NCBI RefSeq assembly: GCF_002845745.1
Contig: NZ_PIUM01000043.1
Span: 1-46,954, forward strand
Reading direction: 5' to 3'
DNA length: 46,954 nucleotides
DNA from: Telmatospirillum siberiense
Lineage (GTDB): Bacteria; Pseudomonadota; Alphaproteobacteria; Rhodospirillales; Magnetospirillaceae
In this document: in pieces, positions 35,507-44,094 of the stretch
How the letters are laid out: every line of letters begins with the position of its first letter
How positions within the stretch are numbered: the stretch's first letter is position 1
Notes under the pieces: generated by a model
The model's input: only the letters and a program-made list of their open reading frames with translations
Told to the model about the DNA's origin: nothing
Database searches by the model: none
Program-made: the position numbers and the translations under genes

Positions 35507-36520
35507 ATGTTTCGTCATGCGCTGTTGCTTCTGATCCTCGCCGTCGTCCTGCCGGCGTCGGCGTCGGCCGCCGATGGGCCGGCCTACGGTGCCGAATTGG
35601 AGGGCTTCTCCTATCCCGCTCCGGTCAATCAATTCAAATTCGCCTCGCAGGGCGCCGGTCTGCATATGGCTTTCATGGACATTCAGCCGGCCAGGCCCAA
35701 CGGCCGGACGGTGGTCCTGCTGCATGGCAAGAATTTCTGCGGGGCTACCTGGGAGGCCAGCATGATTGCGCTTTCCCAGGCGGGATACCGGGTTGTCGTG
35801 CCCGATCAGATCGGTTTTTGCAAATCCAGCAAGCCCGCGCATTACCAGTACAGTTTCCAGCAATTGGCGGCCAATACGCGGGCGCTTCTGGACTCCATCG
35901 GGGTCGGGCGGGTGACTTTGGTCGGTCATTCGACGGGAGGCATGCTGGCGGTCCGTTATGCCCTGGCATATCCCGAACAGGTCGAGCAACTGGTGCTGAC
36001 CAATCCGATCGGGCTCGAGGATTGGAAGGCCGAAGGCGTTCCATGGCAGAGCGTCGATCAATGGTTCGAACGCGAGCTGAAGACGTCGGCCGATACGATC
36101 CGTTCTTATGAGCAGTCGACCTATTACGCCGGACAATGGCGTCCCGACTTCGAGCCCTGGGTGCGGATGCTGGCCGGAATGTATCGTGGGCCGGGGAGGC
36201 GGATCGTCGCCTGGAATTCGGCGCTTCTCTACGACATGATTTTCACCCAGCCGGTGGTCTATGAGTTGGGGCGCCTGTCGATGCCGACCCTGCTGCTGAT
36301 TGGCGACAAGGATACCACGGCCATCGGGAAGCAATTCGCCTCGCCCGAGGTTCGCGCGCGGATCGGTCATTATCCGGACTTGGCCAAGCGGACCGCCGCG
36401 GCTATTCCCCATGCCACGCTGGTGGAGTTTCCCGATCTCGGGCATGCTCCGCAGATGCAGGATCCGGAGGCCTTTCACAAGGCGCTGCTTGCCGGGCTGG
36501 CGGCGCTGCCGGCGCGATGA
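35507..36520 (+). CDS. Secreted alpha/beta hydrolase
   Basis: A 337-aa hydrolase with a signal peptide (FRHALLLLILAVVLPASASA), so probably periplasmic. The catalytic triad is visible: nucleophile Ser142 in VGHSTGGML, acid in LIGDKDTTA near residue 268, and histidine in DLGHAPQMQ near the C-terminus. VVLLHGKNFCGATW supplies the oxyanion region. PDQIGFCKSSKP and a helical cap region resemble the haloalkane-dehalogenase/epoxide-hydrolase/C-C hydrolase superfamily, but the cap does not identify the substrate. The start at 35507 was chosen by the signal peptide and a GAAGG site; a long open frame upstream is the mntH region read out of frame. Confidence 0.85.
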   Translation: MFRHALLLLILAVVLPASASAADGPAYGAELEGFSYPAPVNQFKFASQGAGLHMAFMDIQPARPNGRTVVLLHGKNFCGATWEASMIALSQAGYRVVVPDQIGFCKSSKPAHYQYSFQQLAANTRALLDSIGVGRVTLVGHSTGGMLAVRYALAYPEQVEQLVLTNPIGLEDWKAEGVPWQSVDQWFERELKTSADTIRSYEQSTYYAGQWRPDFEPWVRMLAGMYRGPGRRIVAWNSALLYDMIFTQPVVYELGRLSMPTLLLIGDKDTTAIGKQFASPEVRARIGHYPDLAKRTAAAIPHATLVEFPDLGHAPQMQDPEAFHKALLAGLAALPAR

Positions 36521-36617
36521 CCCTTCCTTTCCCGATCCCTCGTCAAAACCTGTCGGGAAGGGCGCCATCGCCCGGACCCAGGGAACGCAATCGTTTCCGG
36601 CCGCCGCGAAAAATGCT

Positions 36618-36944
36618 ATGGTGCCTTTCATGACGACACCCGTTTCATCCGTTGGTTCTTCCGTCCCCACGCTCGCTTCGGCGTTGAAGGGTTATGAGAC
36701 CCAGGTCTCCACCACGGCCTCCAACATCGCCAATGTCGAGAGCACGGGCTATAAGGCCTTTCGCGCCAATGCCGTTTCCATGGCGCCCGGCATGCGGGTG
36801 GCCGTCCAGCCGACCGGACAGGAGGTCGATACCACCAGTCAGCTGGTGGATTTGACCACCGCCTCGGAGAGCTATCAGGCCGCCGCCGCCGCCCTGGGCT
36901 CGATCTCGCGCACCGAGAAACGGTCTCTCGATCTGATCGGCTGA
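36618..36944 (+). CDS. Miniature flagellar basal-body-rod-like protein
   Basis: A 108-aa protein joining the two conserved ends of flagellar rod/hook proteins. The N-terminal motif is LKGYETQVSTTASNIANVES followed by TGYKA (the rod signature). The C-terminal motif is LVDLTTASESYQAAAAALGS followed by ISRTEKRSLDLIG (the rod C-terminal domain). The central domain of FlgB/C/F/G is reduced to about 25 residues. It may be a FlgC-like rod component, an export substrate or a degenerate relic. No other flagellar gene is in the window. The start is either 36618 or 36630, both without a good ribosome site. A terminator follows. Confidence 0.7.
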   Translation: MVPFMTTPVSSVGSSVPTLASALKGYETQVSTTASNIANVESTGYKAFRANAVSMAPGMRVAVQPTGQEVDTTSQLVDLTTASESYQAAAAALGSISRTEKRSLDLIG

Positions 36945-36996
36945 CCCTTTCCCCCGATGGGGGCGGTTCCTGATCTTCTCAATCAAAGTCATGGCG

Positions 36997-37027
36997 CCCG
37001 CCGGTTTGCCCACAGGCGGGTTTTTTT
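36997..37027 (+). terminator. Intrinsic terminator
   Basis: CCCGCC (36997-37002) pairs with GGCGGG (37015-37020) and is followed by seven T. It ends the rod-like gene's transcript and insulates the pilin genes downstream. Confidence 0.8.
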
Positions 37028-37144
37028 GTCCCCTCGTGTTTCCTAAATGGATTCTTTTGTCAACGCATGATAGGGTGGCGGCGATTTGTGAATTCGTCCG
37101 CTCCGCCTTCATTCCGGGTGCGGGTGGTCAACAGGAGGGAAGCC

Positions 37145-37741
37145 ATGCATGAGGGCCAAGCGGTCGCATTATGCTCATCGCAACGTCTCGGCCGGCGAAG
37201 GGATCTTTCCCGCCGTTATCCCGGTGAAGCCGGGGCGATCGGTGGTTTGTCGGATACCGCCCTGGCCGTCGTGGTGGGAACGCTGACCCTGGTCGGCGTC
37301 GTCGGGTTTTTCCAGACCAGTTCGGTCAATGCCAAGACCAACAACGAAGTCGCCAATTTCACCGCTCTGGTCGGCAACATCCGCTCGGCCTATTACGCCG
37401 CCGGGTCGAACTACGCCGGAATGACCGATGTCACCCTGGCGACCAGCAAGATCGCGCCGGGACCGCTGATCCGCAGCGGCAATTCCCTGATGTCGGCCTT
37501 CAATCATCCGATCACCGTGGCCGGCGCCGGAACGGGCACGACTTTCACCATCAGCTATACCTCCATTCCCGACGACGCCTGCGTGAAGTTCCTGACCACC
37601 GTGTGGAACACCATGTCCGACAGCACGGTGGCCGGCGCGACATCGGTCAACGGGGCGGCCCCCGCCGCCTTCTCGATGGCCGGCGCGACCGCGGCCTGCA
37701 ATGCGGGCGCGGCGAACGTCATCGTCTTTACTCTCAGCTGA
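37145..37741 (+). CDS. Type IVb pilin (PilS-like)
   Basis: A 198-aa prepilin. A long basic leader (about 32 residues) ends near GEAGAIGGLSDTALAVVVG, followed by a hydrophobic helix (ALAVVVGTLTLVGVVGFF). The globular domain shows PilS-type features: NIRSAYYAAGSNYAGMTDV, and a Cys pair (Cys in DDACVKF and in TAACNAG) that would close the C-terminal D-loop. The usual Glu5 after the cleavage site appears replaced by Asp. It would be the major subunit of a type IVb pilus, but no pilus assembly ATPase, secretin or peptidase lies in the window. GGAGG precedes the ATG. The next gene begins one base after its stop. Confidence 0.75.
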   Translation: MHEGQAVALCSSQRLGRRRDLSRRYPGEAGAIGGLSDTALAVVVGTLTLVGVVGFFQTSSVNAKTNNEVANFTALVGNIRSAYYAAGSNYAGMTDVTLATSKIAPGPLIRSGNSLMSAFNHPITVAGAGTGTTFTISYTSIPDDACVKFLTTVWNTMSDSTVAGATSVNGAAPAAFSMAGATAACNAGAANVIVFTLS

Positions 37742-37742
37742 G

Positions 37743-38921
37743 ATGCCGACGCGGAACTGCCGGTGGGGTGTGTCCCATGGGGCGCGTCGGCGTCGGCGGC
37801 GCGCCCAGGCCGGTGTGATCGGCCTGACGGATGTCCTGCTGGGAATAGCGGTGGCCGCCATTGCCCTGCCGGGCGTGATCGCCATCGTCAATCAGCAGAC
37901 GCGCGAGACGCAGGATCAGGTGGCCGCCCTGCAATTGAAGGCGGTGGGCGAGGCGACGCGCGCCTATGTCAAAGATCATTTCGCCGCGCTTTATGCCGGA
38001 ATTTACAGCGGTGGCCTTGGGGGCGATCTGCTGACAATCCCCGAGTTGGCCGGTGCGGGCTATCTGTCCGCCAATTTCGCGACGGAAAATCCCTTCAAGC
38101 AGAAGCCGGTGGTCTTGCTGCGGATCGTCGCCGACAACAGTTCGGGCTGCACGACGAAAACCCTGGTCCAGAAGCCCGACGGCATCAATTGCAAAGCTCT
38201 GCTCGAGGCCGTCGTGGTGACCACCGGCGGCGCCGCCCTCGATGCCGCCCATGCCAGCCATATTGCCGTCACCGCCGGCGCCAACGCCGGCATCGTCGTC
38301 GACGGGGGAACCGCGCGCGGCTCCTACGGCGGCTGGTGCGTGGATCTGGGGCTGTTCGGCGGGGCCACCCATTCGGCCAGTTGCGCCCCCGACGCCAGGG
38401 ACAGCCGCAGCGACGCGCTGAGCGCGCCGGCCTATGCCTATGCCGCCCCAGCCGCGGGCGGCCTGTCGCTCGGCATGTTCTTCAACGGCGGCGATTTGAT
38501 CAGCGAATATCTGAACCGCTTCAATACCGGCAATCTCGAAGACAACACCATGCACACCGCCATCATCATGAATGGCAACGACATCACCTCCGCCGGACAA
38601 ATCGAGGCCAAGGACGTCACCTTGACCGACGCCGGCAGCGTCAAGGCCAGTCAGGGCGTCTACTGGTTCGGGCTGGTGTCCAATGGCGATACGGTCGCCA
38701 TGCCGACGTGCCCCGGCACCAGCACCGGGCCGTCCATCGGGCTCGCCCAGTCGGTCGGCTCCGACAACGACACGGGCGGCACGCTCGCCGGCTATCAGGC
38801 CTGGGCCACCCCCAACGGCACCAGCAGCTGGACCGTCGGCTTTCGCCTGCGCACCGAAAGCGGCTGGGTCTATCCGAACAGCACCTACGGCAAACTTCTG
38901 GCATTCACCAAATGCGGCTGA
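37743..38921 (+). CDS. PilV/shufflon-like minor pilin
   Basis: A 392-aa protein with a basic leader, then AQAGVIGLTDVLLGIAVAAI. This closely echoes the pilin's AG-x-IG-(G)-L-[ST]-D processing site, so the same peptidase should cut both. After the helix, QTRETQDQVAALQLKAVGEA resembles the constant part of PilV proteins, whose variable C-termini act as pilus-tip adhesins in IncI plasmids. The C-terminal part (from about residue 270) contains GNDITSAGQIEAKDVTLTDA and ends with a Cys-containing compact domain. It is translationally adjacent to the pilin gene. The assignment rests on architecture and N-terminal resemblance, not on a full-length match. Confidence 0.65.
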   Translation: MPTRNCRWGVSHGARRRRRRAQAGVIGLTDVLLGIAVAAIALPGVIAIVNQQTRETQDQVAALQLKAVGEATRAYVKDHFAALYAGIYSGGLGGDLLTIPELAGAGYLSANFATENPFKQKPVVLLRIVADNSSGCTTKTLVQKPDGINCKALLEAVVVTTGGAALDAAHASHIAVTAGANAGIVVDGGTARGSYGGWCVDLGLFGGATHSASCAPDARDSRSDALSAPAYAYAAPAAGGLSLGMFFNGGDLISEYLNRFNTGNLEDNTMHTAIIMNGNDITSAGQIEAKDVTLTDAGSVKASQGVYWFGLVSNGDTVAMPTCPGTSTGPSIGLAQSVGSDNDTGGTLAGYQAWATPNGTSSWTVGFRLRTESGWVYPNSTYGKLLAFTKCG

Positions 38922-38941
38922 CGCAGTTGAAGGAGAACGTC

Positions 38942-39565
38942 ATGCATTGGAAAACCCCCTCGCGGCTCCTGGGCTCGCTCGTCCTCGCCACTTTTTGCGC
39001 GCTTCCCGTCACCCACGGGCTGGCCGCCGATTCGACCAGCTACGCCCCCGTCAACATCCCCTGGCAAAAACCCTCGGCTTCGACCGCCGACAGCGCCACC
39101 TACGCCACCAACGCCGGCCAGGCCCAAAACGCCGCCACCGCGACCACGGCAAACGCCCTCTGCCCGACCTGCACGATTTCCGGCACCCAAGTCTCCGGCG
39201 CGGTGGCCAATGCCACCAACGCAGCGAATGCAACGAACGCGGCCAATGCCACTTATGCGAACAGCAGCGGATATGCTAATAACGCCGGTTATGCGAGCAG
39301 CAGCGCGGCAAGCGCTGCAGCGAGTTGTCCATGGACATACGTTGGCCAGATAAATGGCTTGTATGTTTACAACATTACGCTCCCAGACTCCGAAGTAACA
39401 CACGGTGGCACCTATATTATTCCCGGTGCCGTATGGGAGTTCACTTTAAACACCTATAAATCCGTCGCGGCCAACGGTTTTTCGTTTCCACTCACTTATG
39501 TGGATCAAGAGTTACAGTATATTATAACATGTGTTAGCGGGTCCTGGGCGGTTACGGCACCCTGA
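38942..39565 (+). CDS. Secreted protein of unknown function with fibre-like linker
   Basis: A 207-aa protein with a signal peptide (residues 1-28; LLGSLVLATFCALPVTHGLA). A GC-rich N-terminal part contains CPTC and is followed by a low-complexity Ala/Asn/Thr linker (ATNAANATNAANATYAN, then SSGYANNAGY). From about 39315 the sequence becomes clearly AT-rich and encodes a different-looking C-terminal domain (CPWTYVGQINGLYVYNIT onward, with a second Cys near the end). The switch suggests a conserved export/linker half joined to a replaceable, horizontally acquired tip domain. It starts 20 bases after the PilV-like gene, so it probably belongs to the same operon. No family is recognised. Confidence 0.7.
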   Translation: MHWKTPSRLLGSLVLATFCALPVTHGLAADSTSYAPVNIPWQKPSASTADSATYATNAGQAQNAATATTANALCPTCTISGTQVSGAVANATNAANATNAANATYANSSGYANNAGYASSSAASAAASCPWTYVGQINGLYVYNITLPDSEVTHGGTYIIPGAVWEFTLNTYKSVAANGFSFPLTYVDQELQYIITCVSGSWAVTAP

Positions 39566-39645
39566 GACTCTGCATAAGAAATGTACTTAGCGAATTTCTA
39601 ACATCATTAACCACCGATGCCCAATTTCCGCGCTGCATCTGGTGA

Positions 39646-40356
39646 AATAGCCGAGCAGTCGGATACCAGTGGCTGTCGCTGCGATTTTGGCTTTCCGGCA
39701 TCAATCGCTGTAAGCGCGTCGCGCCGACGAAAAAGCGCCCGCTTTTGCTCGACGATCTGGAAAAAGTCCTGGCGGACACGCCCAAGTCCATACGTGAACA
39801 TCGCGACCGTGCCATTCTTGCCGTAGCCTGGGCGGCAGGGCTGCGGCGGTCGGAGGTTGTCGGTCTCGATTGCGATGAGGCCGAGACGGCGCCGGGTTTT
39901 GTCCGGTTTACCAGCCAGGGGATGGAGATCGTGCTGAATCGCAGCAAGACGGACCAGGAGGGGGCGGGGCGGACCATCGCTATTCCGCTTCGCCGCGATG
40001 GGCGGAAATGCCCGGTGCGTTTGCTGCAGAAATGGATGCAGGTGGCTAAGCTTCGCTCAGGGCCTCTTTTCCGTCCGATCGATCTGAATTCCGGAAAATT
40101 GGGAAGGGCGCGGTTGAAGGCCGGCTCGGTCGCTCGAATTGTTAAGAAGGCGGCAAAGCGGCTTGGGTTCGATCCACGATTTTATGCCGGCCATTCCATG
40201 CGGGCGGGATTCGTCTCAAGCGTTGCGGCGGCTGGCGCCTCGGTGCCCGCCATCCAGGCCACCACGGGCCATAAACAGGTCACGACGCTGTTTGGCTATG
40301 TCCGTTTGGTCCGGCTCTACCAGGAAAGCGCGCTCCATGCCATCCCGGGTTGGTGA
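39646..40356 (+). pseudogene. Tyrosine recombinase/integrase, N-terminally truncated
   Basis: The catalytic domain of a tyrosine recombinase is complete from the TTG at 39745: Arg34 in GLRRSEV, Lys68 in NRSKTDQ, His150 and Arg153 in GHSMRAGF, His176 in TGHK and Tyr185 in FGYVR. Recognisable recombinase-like sequence continues upstream in frame (GINRCKRVAPTKKRPLLL) to a stop at 39643-39645. The N-terminal core-binding domain is therefore missing, and it is probably inactive unless it works with a partner. Its position next to pilin and PilV-like genes recalls the Rci recombinase of plasmid shufflons. Its last 40+ bases recur at 42383. Confidence 0.75.
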
Positions 40357-40442
40357 TGGGCCGTGTCGACCCTGGCCAATCGGTCCAGGTTTGAGCCTGA
40401 AAGGCTCTCCGCTCCGCCAGTATCACCATAATGCGATGATCC
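40301..40442. repeat. Direct repeat, left copy (recombinase 3' end)
   Basis: Bases 40301-40340, coding the recombinase tail, are identical over 40 bp to 42383-42422. After about 30 unmatched bases, similarity resumes from 40374 to 40442 with scattered changes. The two copies bracket the TPR-glycosyltransferase gene. Confidence 0.85.
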
Positions 40443-40675
40443 AAGGCCCTGGACAAGCTCAGGAATGGGCATCAATTGAAGAAACGTTGTGTTTCGAACA
40501 TCGGCCCTAAGAGAGTTTTGACCTTGCCTGAAGCGATTGGCTTCGTGACCATGGACTTAAAACTCGACGCATCGGAAAAATAGTCGGCAGAAGATCGTTA
40601 TAGTATTTTACCAGTTAACTCCCAAATAATACGATAAACTCAGCGCCATTTCCTAAGGAGACAGGAGAAATTTCA
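40443..40675. other. Upstream region of the second TPR gene
   Basis: The sequence becomes AT-rich after about 40500. A TATAGTATTT stretch near 40600 is a plausible -10 region, and AAGGAGACAGGAG just before 40670 is the ribosome site of the TPR gene. No gene is seen. Confidence 0.4.
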
Positions 40676-42379
40676 ATGAAGATGTTTAGGTCTTCTCCCC
40701 CTGCTAACCTGTTCGCCTCAGCAATGCAGTACCATCGTGCGGGTCAAATGGCCGATGCCGAGCGGCTTTATCGGCAAATTCTTGATTCAGATCCTTACAA
40801 TGCCGATGCATTGCATTGTCTTGGGATTGTCGCATATCAGGCTGGCCAAAATGATGTTGCAGTGGATCGGATTCGCAAGGCAATCGCTATCAACAGCACA
40901 GCGCAAAAATATTACTGCAATCTCGGAAATGCTCTCCAAAAACAAAACAGAATGGCCGAAGCAATTAAATGTTATCAGCGTGCCGTCACACTTAAGCCGG
41001 ACTACGCGGTCGGACATTACAATATTGGTCGCATGTTTCAAGGCCTTGGACAGTTAAATGAAGCCATTTCTGCCTATAAGCAAGCCCTAATGCACGTGCA
41101 GAATGATGTTGACACCTATTATAACCTGGGAAATGCATTTCGGGATCAGGGAAATTTTGATGAAGCTGTTTCATGCTATGAGCGCGTCATCACTCTTAAA
41201 CCGGACTATGCCGAGGGATATAACAATCTCGCTGCTGTGTTTCAGGAACATGATAAATTAGACAATGCAATAATATGCTCCGAACGGGCCATCCTCCTTA
41301 AACCGGATCTGCCTGAAGCACATAATAATCGAGGTTATATACTACAGGAGTTGGGATGTCTGGAAGAATCATTGGAGTGTTATCACATGGCAATTCACTC
41401 CAATACAGACTATGCGCCGGCTCACAGAAATCTTGGTATCGCGCTCCTTTTGAAAGGGGACTTTACTTCTGGATGGAAGGAGTTGGAATGGCGGGATAGT
41501 GGGTCTATCTTTGATAGAGAGAAATCGAAATATAAATTCCCACGTTGGAAAGGGGAAAGCCTTCATAACAGAAGTATACTTCTATATGATGGAGAGGACG
41601 GTTTTGGAGATACGCTGCAATTCGCACGATATATTTCCATCATTGCAGATCTTGGGGCGCGGACGGTGGTCCTCGTGGACCGGTCACTCGCTGCATTGTT
41701 AGGAACGATAAGGGGCGTAGACCAAGTTATCGGGGTGGGCGACGAAATTCCTGAATGCGACTTTCATCTTCCTCTCATGAGCGCTCCTTTCGTCCTTGGA
41801 ACCAGATTGGACACGGTGCCATCTTTAGTGCCGTACATCTCGGCCGATCCTGCGAAGGTCTCTATCTGGGAAAGGAAGCTTGCGCATCTCCCCGGCCTGA
41901 AAGTCGGGCTTGTGTGGGGTGGAAATCCGCGCCCTCACGATCCTGACGCGGCAACGATGGATCGCCGCAGAAGCCTACATTGGGCACAGATGGCGCCGCT
42001 GTTGAGGGTTTCGGGTGTGAGTTTCATCAGTCTGCAGAAGGGGACGCCAGCATCTCAGCTACAACATGTCCCACCCGAATCACGGCCGGTCGACTACATG
42101 GCTGAGATTACAAATTTTAGTGACACTGCCGCCTTGGTGGAAAATCTAGACCTTGTAATCACGGTTGATACTTCGGTCGCCCATTTGGCTGGTGCGCTTA
42201 ATAAACCCGTCTGGATCTTGTCGCGTTTTAACGGATGCTGGCGTTGGCTACTGGATCGCGAGAATTCCCCCTGGTATCCGAGCGCTCGGTTGTTTAGACA
42301 ACCAAAATCGGGCGATTGGCAGTCTGTAATTGAAAATGTCTGCATCGAACTGGAGCAGCTTGCGAATACCGCGAGGTAG
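40676..42379 (+). CDS. TPR protein with glycosyltransferase-9-like domain (AT-rich, acquired)
   Basis: A 567-aa protein. Residues 10-270 hold about seven to eight TPRs (YYCNLGNALQKQNRMAEAIK and DTYYNLGNAFRDQGNFDEAV are clear). The C-terminal GT-B-like half shares ILLYDGEDGFGDTLQFARY, VGLVWGGNPRPHD, LDLVITVDTSVAHLAGALNK and SPWYPSARLFRQ with the paralogue at 31722-33521. Base composition and codon use are far more AT-rich than neighbouring genes, pointing to transfer from another source. It sits beside the pilin cassette and inside a 40-bp direct repeat. Pilin or surface-protein glycosylation is a reasonable but unproven role. Confidence 0.85.
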   Translation: MKMFRSSPPANLFASAMQYHRAGQMADAERLYRQILDSDPYNADALHCLGIVAYQAGQNDVAVDRIRKAIAINSTAQKYYCNLGNALQKQNRMAEAIKCYQRAVTLKPDYAVGHYNIGRMFQGLGQLNEAISAYKQALMHVQNDVDTYYNLGNAFRDQGNFDEAVSCYERVITLKPDYAEGYNNLAAVFQEHDKLDNAIICSERAILLKPDLPEAHNNRGYILQELGCLEESLECYHMAIHSNTDYAPAHRNLGIALLLKGDFTSGWKELEWRDSGSIFDREKSKYKFPRWKGESLHNRSILLYDGEDGFGDTLQFARYISIIADLGARTVVLVDRSLAALLGTIRGVDQVIGVGDEIPECDFHLPLMSAPFVLGTRLDTVPSLVPYISADPAKVSIWERKLAHLPGLKVGLVWGGNPRPHDPDAATMDRRRSLHWAQMAPLLRVSGVSFISLQKGTPASQLQHVPPESRPVDYMAEITNFSDTAALVENLDLVITVDTSVAHLAGALNKPVWILSRFNGCWRWLLDRENSPWYPSARLFRQPKSGDWQSVIENVCIELEQLANTAR

Positions 42380-42382
42380 CTA

Positions 42383-42500
42383 TCCGTTTGGTCCGGCTCT
42401 ACCAGGAAAGCGCGCTCCATGCTATCCGGCCAATCGTCCAGGGTTTGCGCCCCAAAAGCTCTCCGTTCCCTCCGCCCATATCACCGTAATGCGACGGTCC
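42383..42500. repeat. Direct repeat, right copy (recombinase 3' end)
   Basis: This begins 3 bases after the TPR stop. Bases 42383-42422 repeat the recombinase tail perfectly; 42428-42500 match 40374-40442 imperfectly. Read in the recombinase frame it continues past the point where the left copy stops, so it may preserve the original 3' end of the recombinase gene. Confidence 0.85.
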
Positions 42501-42583
42501 GGCGCCCCATCGCTTGACGGAAGGCTTCTCCTGTCACACCTAAAGACCGAAGCCCCTTCCTCAATTCCGGTGCATTTTCCGTT

Positions 42584-43945
42584 ATGACCGAACAAAAACC
42601 CCCGCCGCCGCCCCGGGCCGAAGCCAGTTCGCTGGGGGGGCGGGTGAAGCGCTATGCCAAGGTGTCGACGGCCGTCGGCGGTTTGGCGGCGCGGGTGGCG
42701 GGCGAGAAGGTGCTGGGGATCAAGGGCGACAATGCCCGGCGCGCCGCCGAATTGCGGACGGCGTTGGGTGGCCTGAAGGGGCCGTTGATGAAGGTGGCGC
42801 AGATACTCTCCACCATTCCCGATGTCCTGCCTCGCGAATATGCCGACGAATTGGCCCAGTTGCAGGCCAATGCGCCGCAGATGGGGTGGCTGTTCGTCAA
42901 ACGGCGGATGGCCGCCGAACTGGGCGCCGATTGGCAGGGGCGTTTCGCCTCTTTCGATCACGAGGCTTCGGCGGCGGCCTCGCTCGGCCAGGTGCATCGG
43001 GCGCAAGGGTTCGATGGCCGGCAATTGGCCTGCAAGCTGCAATATCCCGACATGGCCTCGGCGGTCGAGGCCGATCTTTGGCAGTTGCAACTCATCTTCA
43101 ATCTGTACCGCGGCTACGACAATGCCATCGATCCGTCCAATGCCCATGCCGAATTGAGCGAGCGCTTGCGCGAAGAGGTCGATTATGTCCGCGAGGCCGG
43201 GCATATGCGTCTCTATGGACATATGCTGGCCGGCGAGCCGCATGTGCATGTTCCGGAGGTCGTGCCGGATCTGTCGACGGGCCGTCTGCTGACGATGACC
43301 TGGCTCGACGGTTCGTCGCTTCTCGGATTTGTCGATGCCGGCCAGGATGTCCGCAACGCCATCGCCTACAACATGTTCCGGGCCTGGTATGTGCCTTTCT
43401 ATAATTTCGGCGTCATTCACGGCGATCCCCACCTCGGCAATTATACGGTGCGGCCCGACAATGACGTCAATCTGCTGGATTTCGGGTGCGTCCGGGTTTT
43501 TTCACCGGGGTTTGTCGAGGGCGTGATCGATCTCTATCGGGCCTTGCAGTCGAACGACCGGCAGTTGGCCGTCCATGCTTACGAACGATGGGGGTTCGCC
43601 AATCTGTCCAACGAAATGATCGACGTCCTCAATCTTTGGGCCGGATTCGTCTATGGGCCGCTTCTCGATGACCGGTCGCGGCCCATTCAGGAAACGGCCG
43701 GGGGATCCTACGGCCGCGCGGTCGCCGAAAAGGTTCATGCCGAATTGCGGCGGGTGGGCGGCGTCAAGCCTCCCCGCGAATTCGTTCTGGTCGATCGCGC
43801 CGCCATCGGCCTGGGCTCGGTGTTTCTGCGCCTCAAGGCCGAAATCAATTGGCATCGGTTGTTTCACGATCTGATCCGGGATTTCGACGTCGCCGCGCTG
43901 GCGCGTCGTCAGGCCGAAGCGCTGCGTCTCGCCGGCCTGGCCTGA
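42584..43945 (+). CDS. ABC1/UbiB-family atypical kinase-like protein
   Basis: A 453-aa protein of the UbiB/ADCK family, which supports ubiquinone synthesis or membrane-lipid handling with an atypical kinase fold. Family elements in order: LKGPLMKVAQILSTIPDVLP (KxGQ-like motif, here KVAQ), the alanine-rich loop AAASLGQVHRA that replaces the usual P-loop, LREEVDYVREA, the catalytic loop HGDPHLGN near residue 279, and LLDFGCVRVF (DFG). There is no C-terminal membrane anchor, unlike UbiB proper, so it is more like the AarF-related proteins widespread in alphaproteobacteria. A Pro-rich N-terminus precedes the domain. The start has only a weak ribosome site. Confidence 0.88.
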   Translation: MTEQKPPPPPRAEASSLGGRVKRYAKVSTAVGGLAARVAGEKVLGIKGDNARRAAELRTALGGLKGPLMKVAQILSTIPDVLPREYADELAQLQANAPQMGWLFVKRRMAAELGADWQGRFASFDHEASAAASLGQVHRAQGFDGRQLACKLQYPDMASAVEADLWQLQLIFNLYRGYDNAIDPSNAHAELSERLREEVDYVREAGHMRLYGHMLAGEPHVHVPEVVPDLSTGRLLTMTWLDGSSLLGFVDAGQDVRNAIAYNMFRAWYVPFYNFGVIHGDPHLGNYTVRPDNDVNLLDFGCVRVFSPGFVEGVIDLYRALQSNDRQLAVHAYERWGFANLSNEMIDVLNLWAGFVYGPLLDDRSRPIQETAGGSYGRAVAEKVHAELRRVGGVKPPREFVLVDRAAIGLGSVFLRLKAEINWHRLFHDLIRDFDVAALARRQAEALRLAGLA

Positions 43946-44094
43946 CGCCCCCGCCTTCCTCTCCGCGCCTTCGTTTCAGACCTCCGTCCGAAAGGCCGTT
44001 CCCGCCGCCGGAAACGGATTTGCATATATTATGGGTGTGCAGTATTGTTGCGTCACTTATTTGTAGTAATTTTAAGTAATTTGGAGAGGAGCCA

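Noticed and set aside
38600-39744. Active shufflon with Rci sites
   Set aside because: No inverted 19-bp sfx-like repeats were seen and the recombinase lacks its N-terminal domain; only the gene-order resemblance is kept.
37145-42500. Diversity-generating retroelement
   Set aside because: No reverse transcriptase and no template/variable repeat pair was found.
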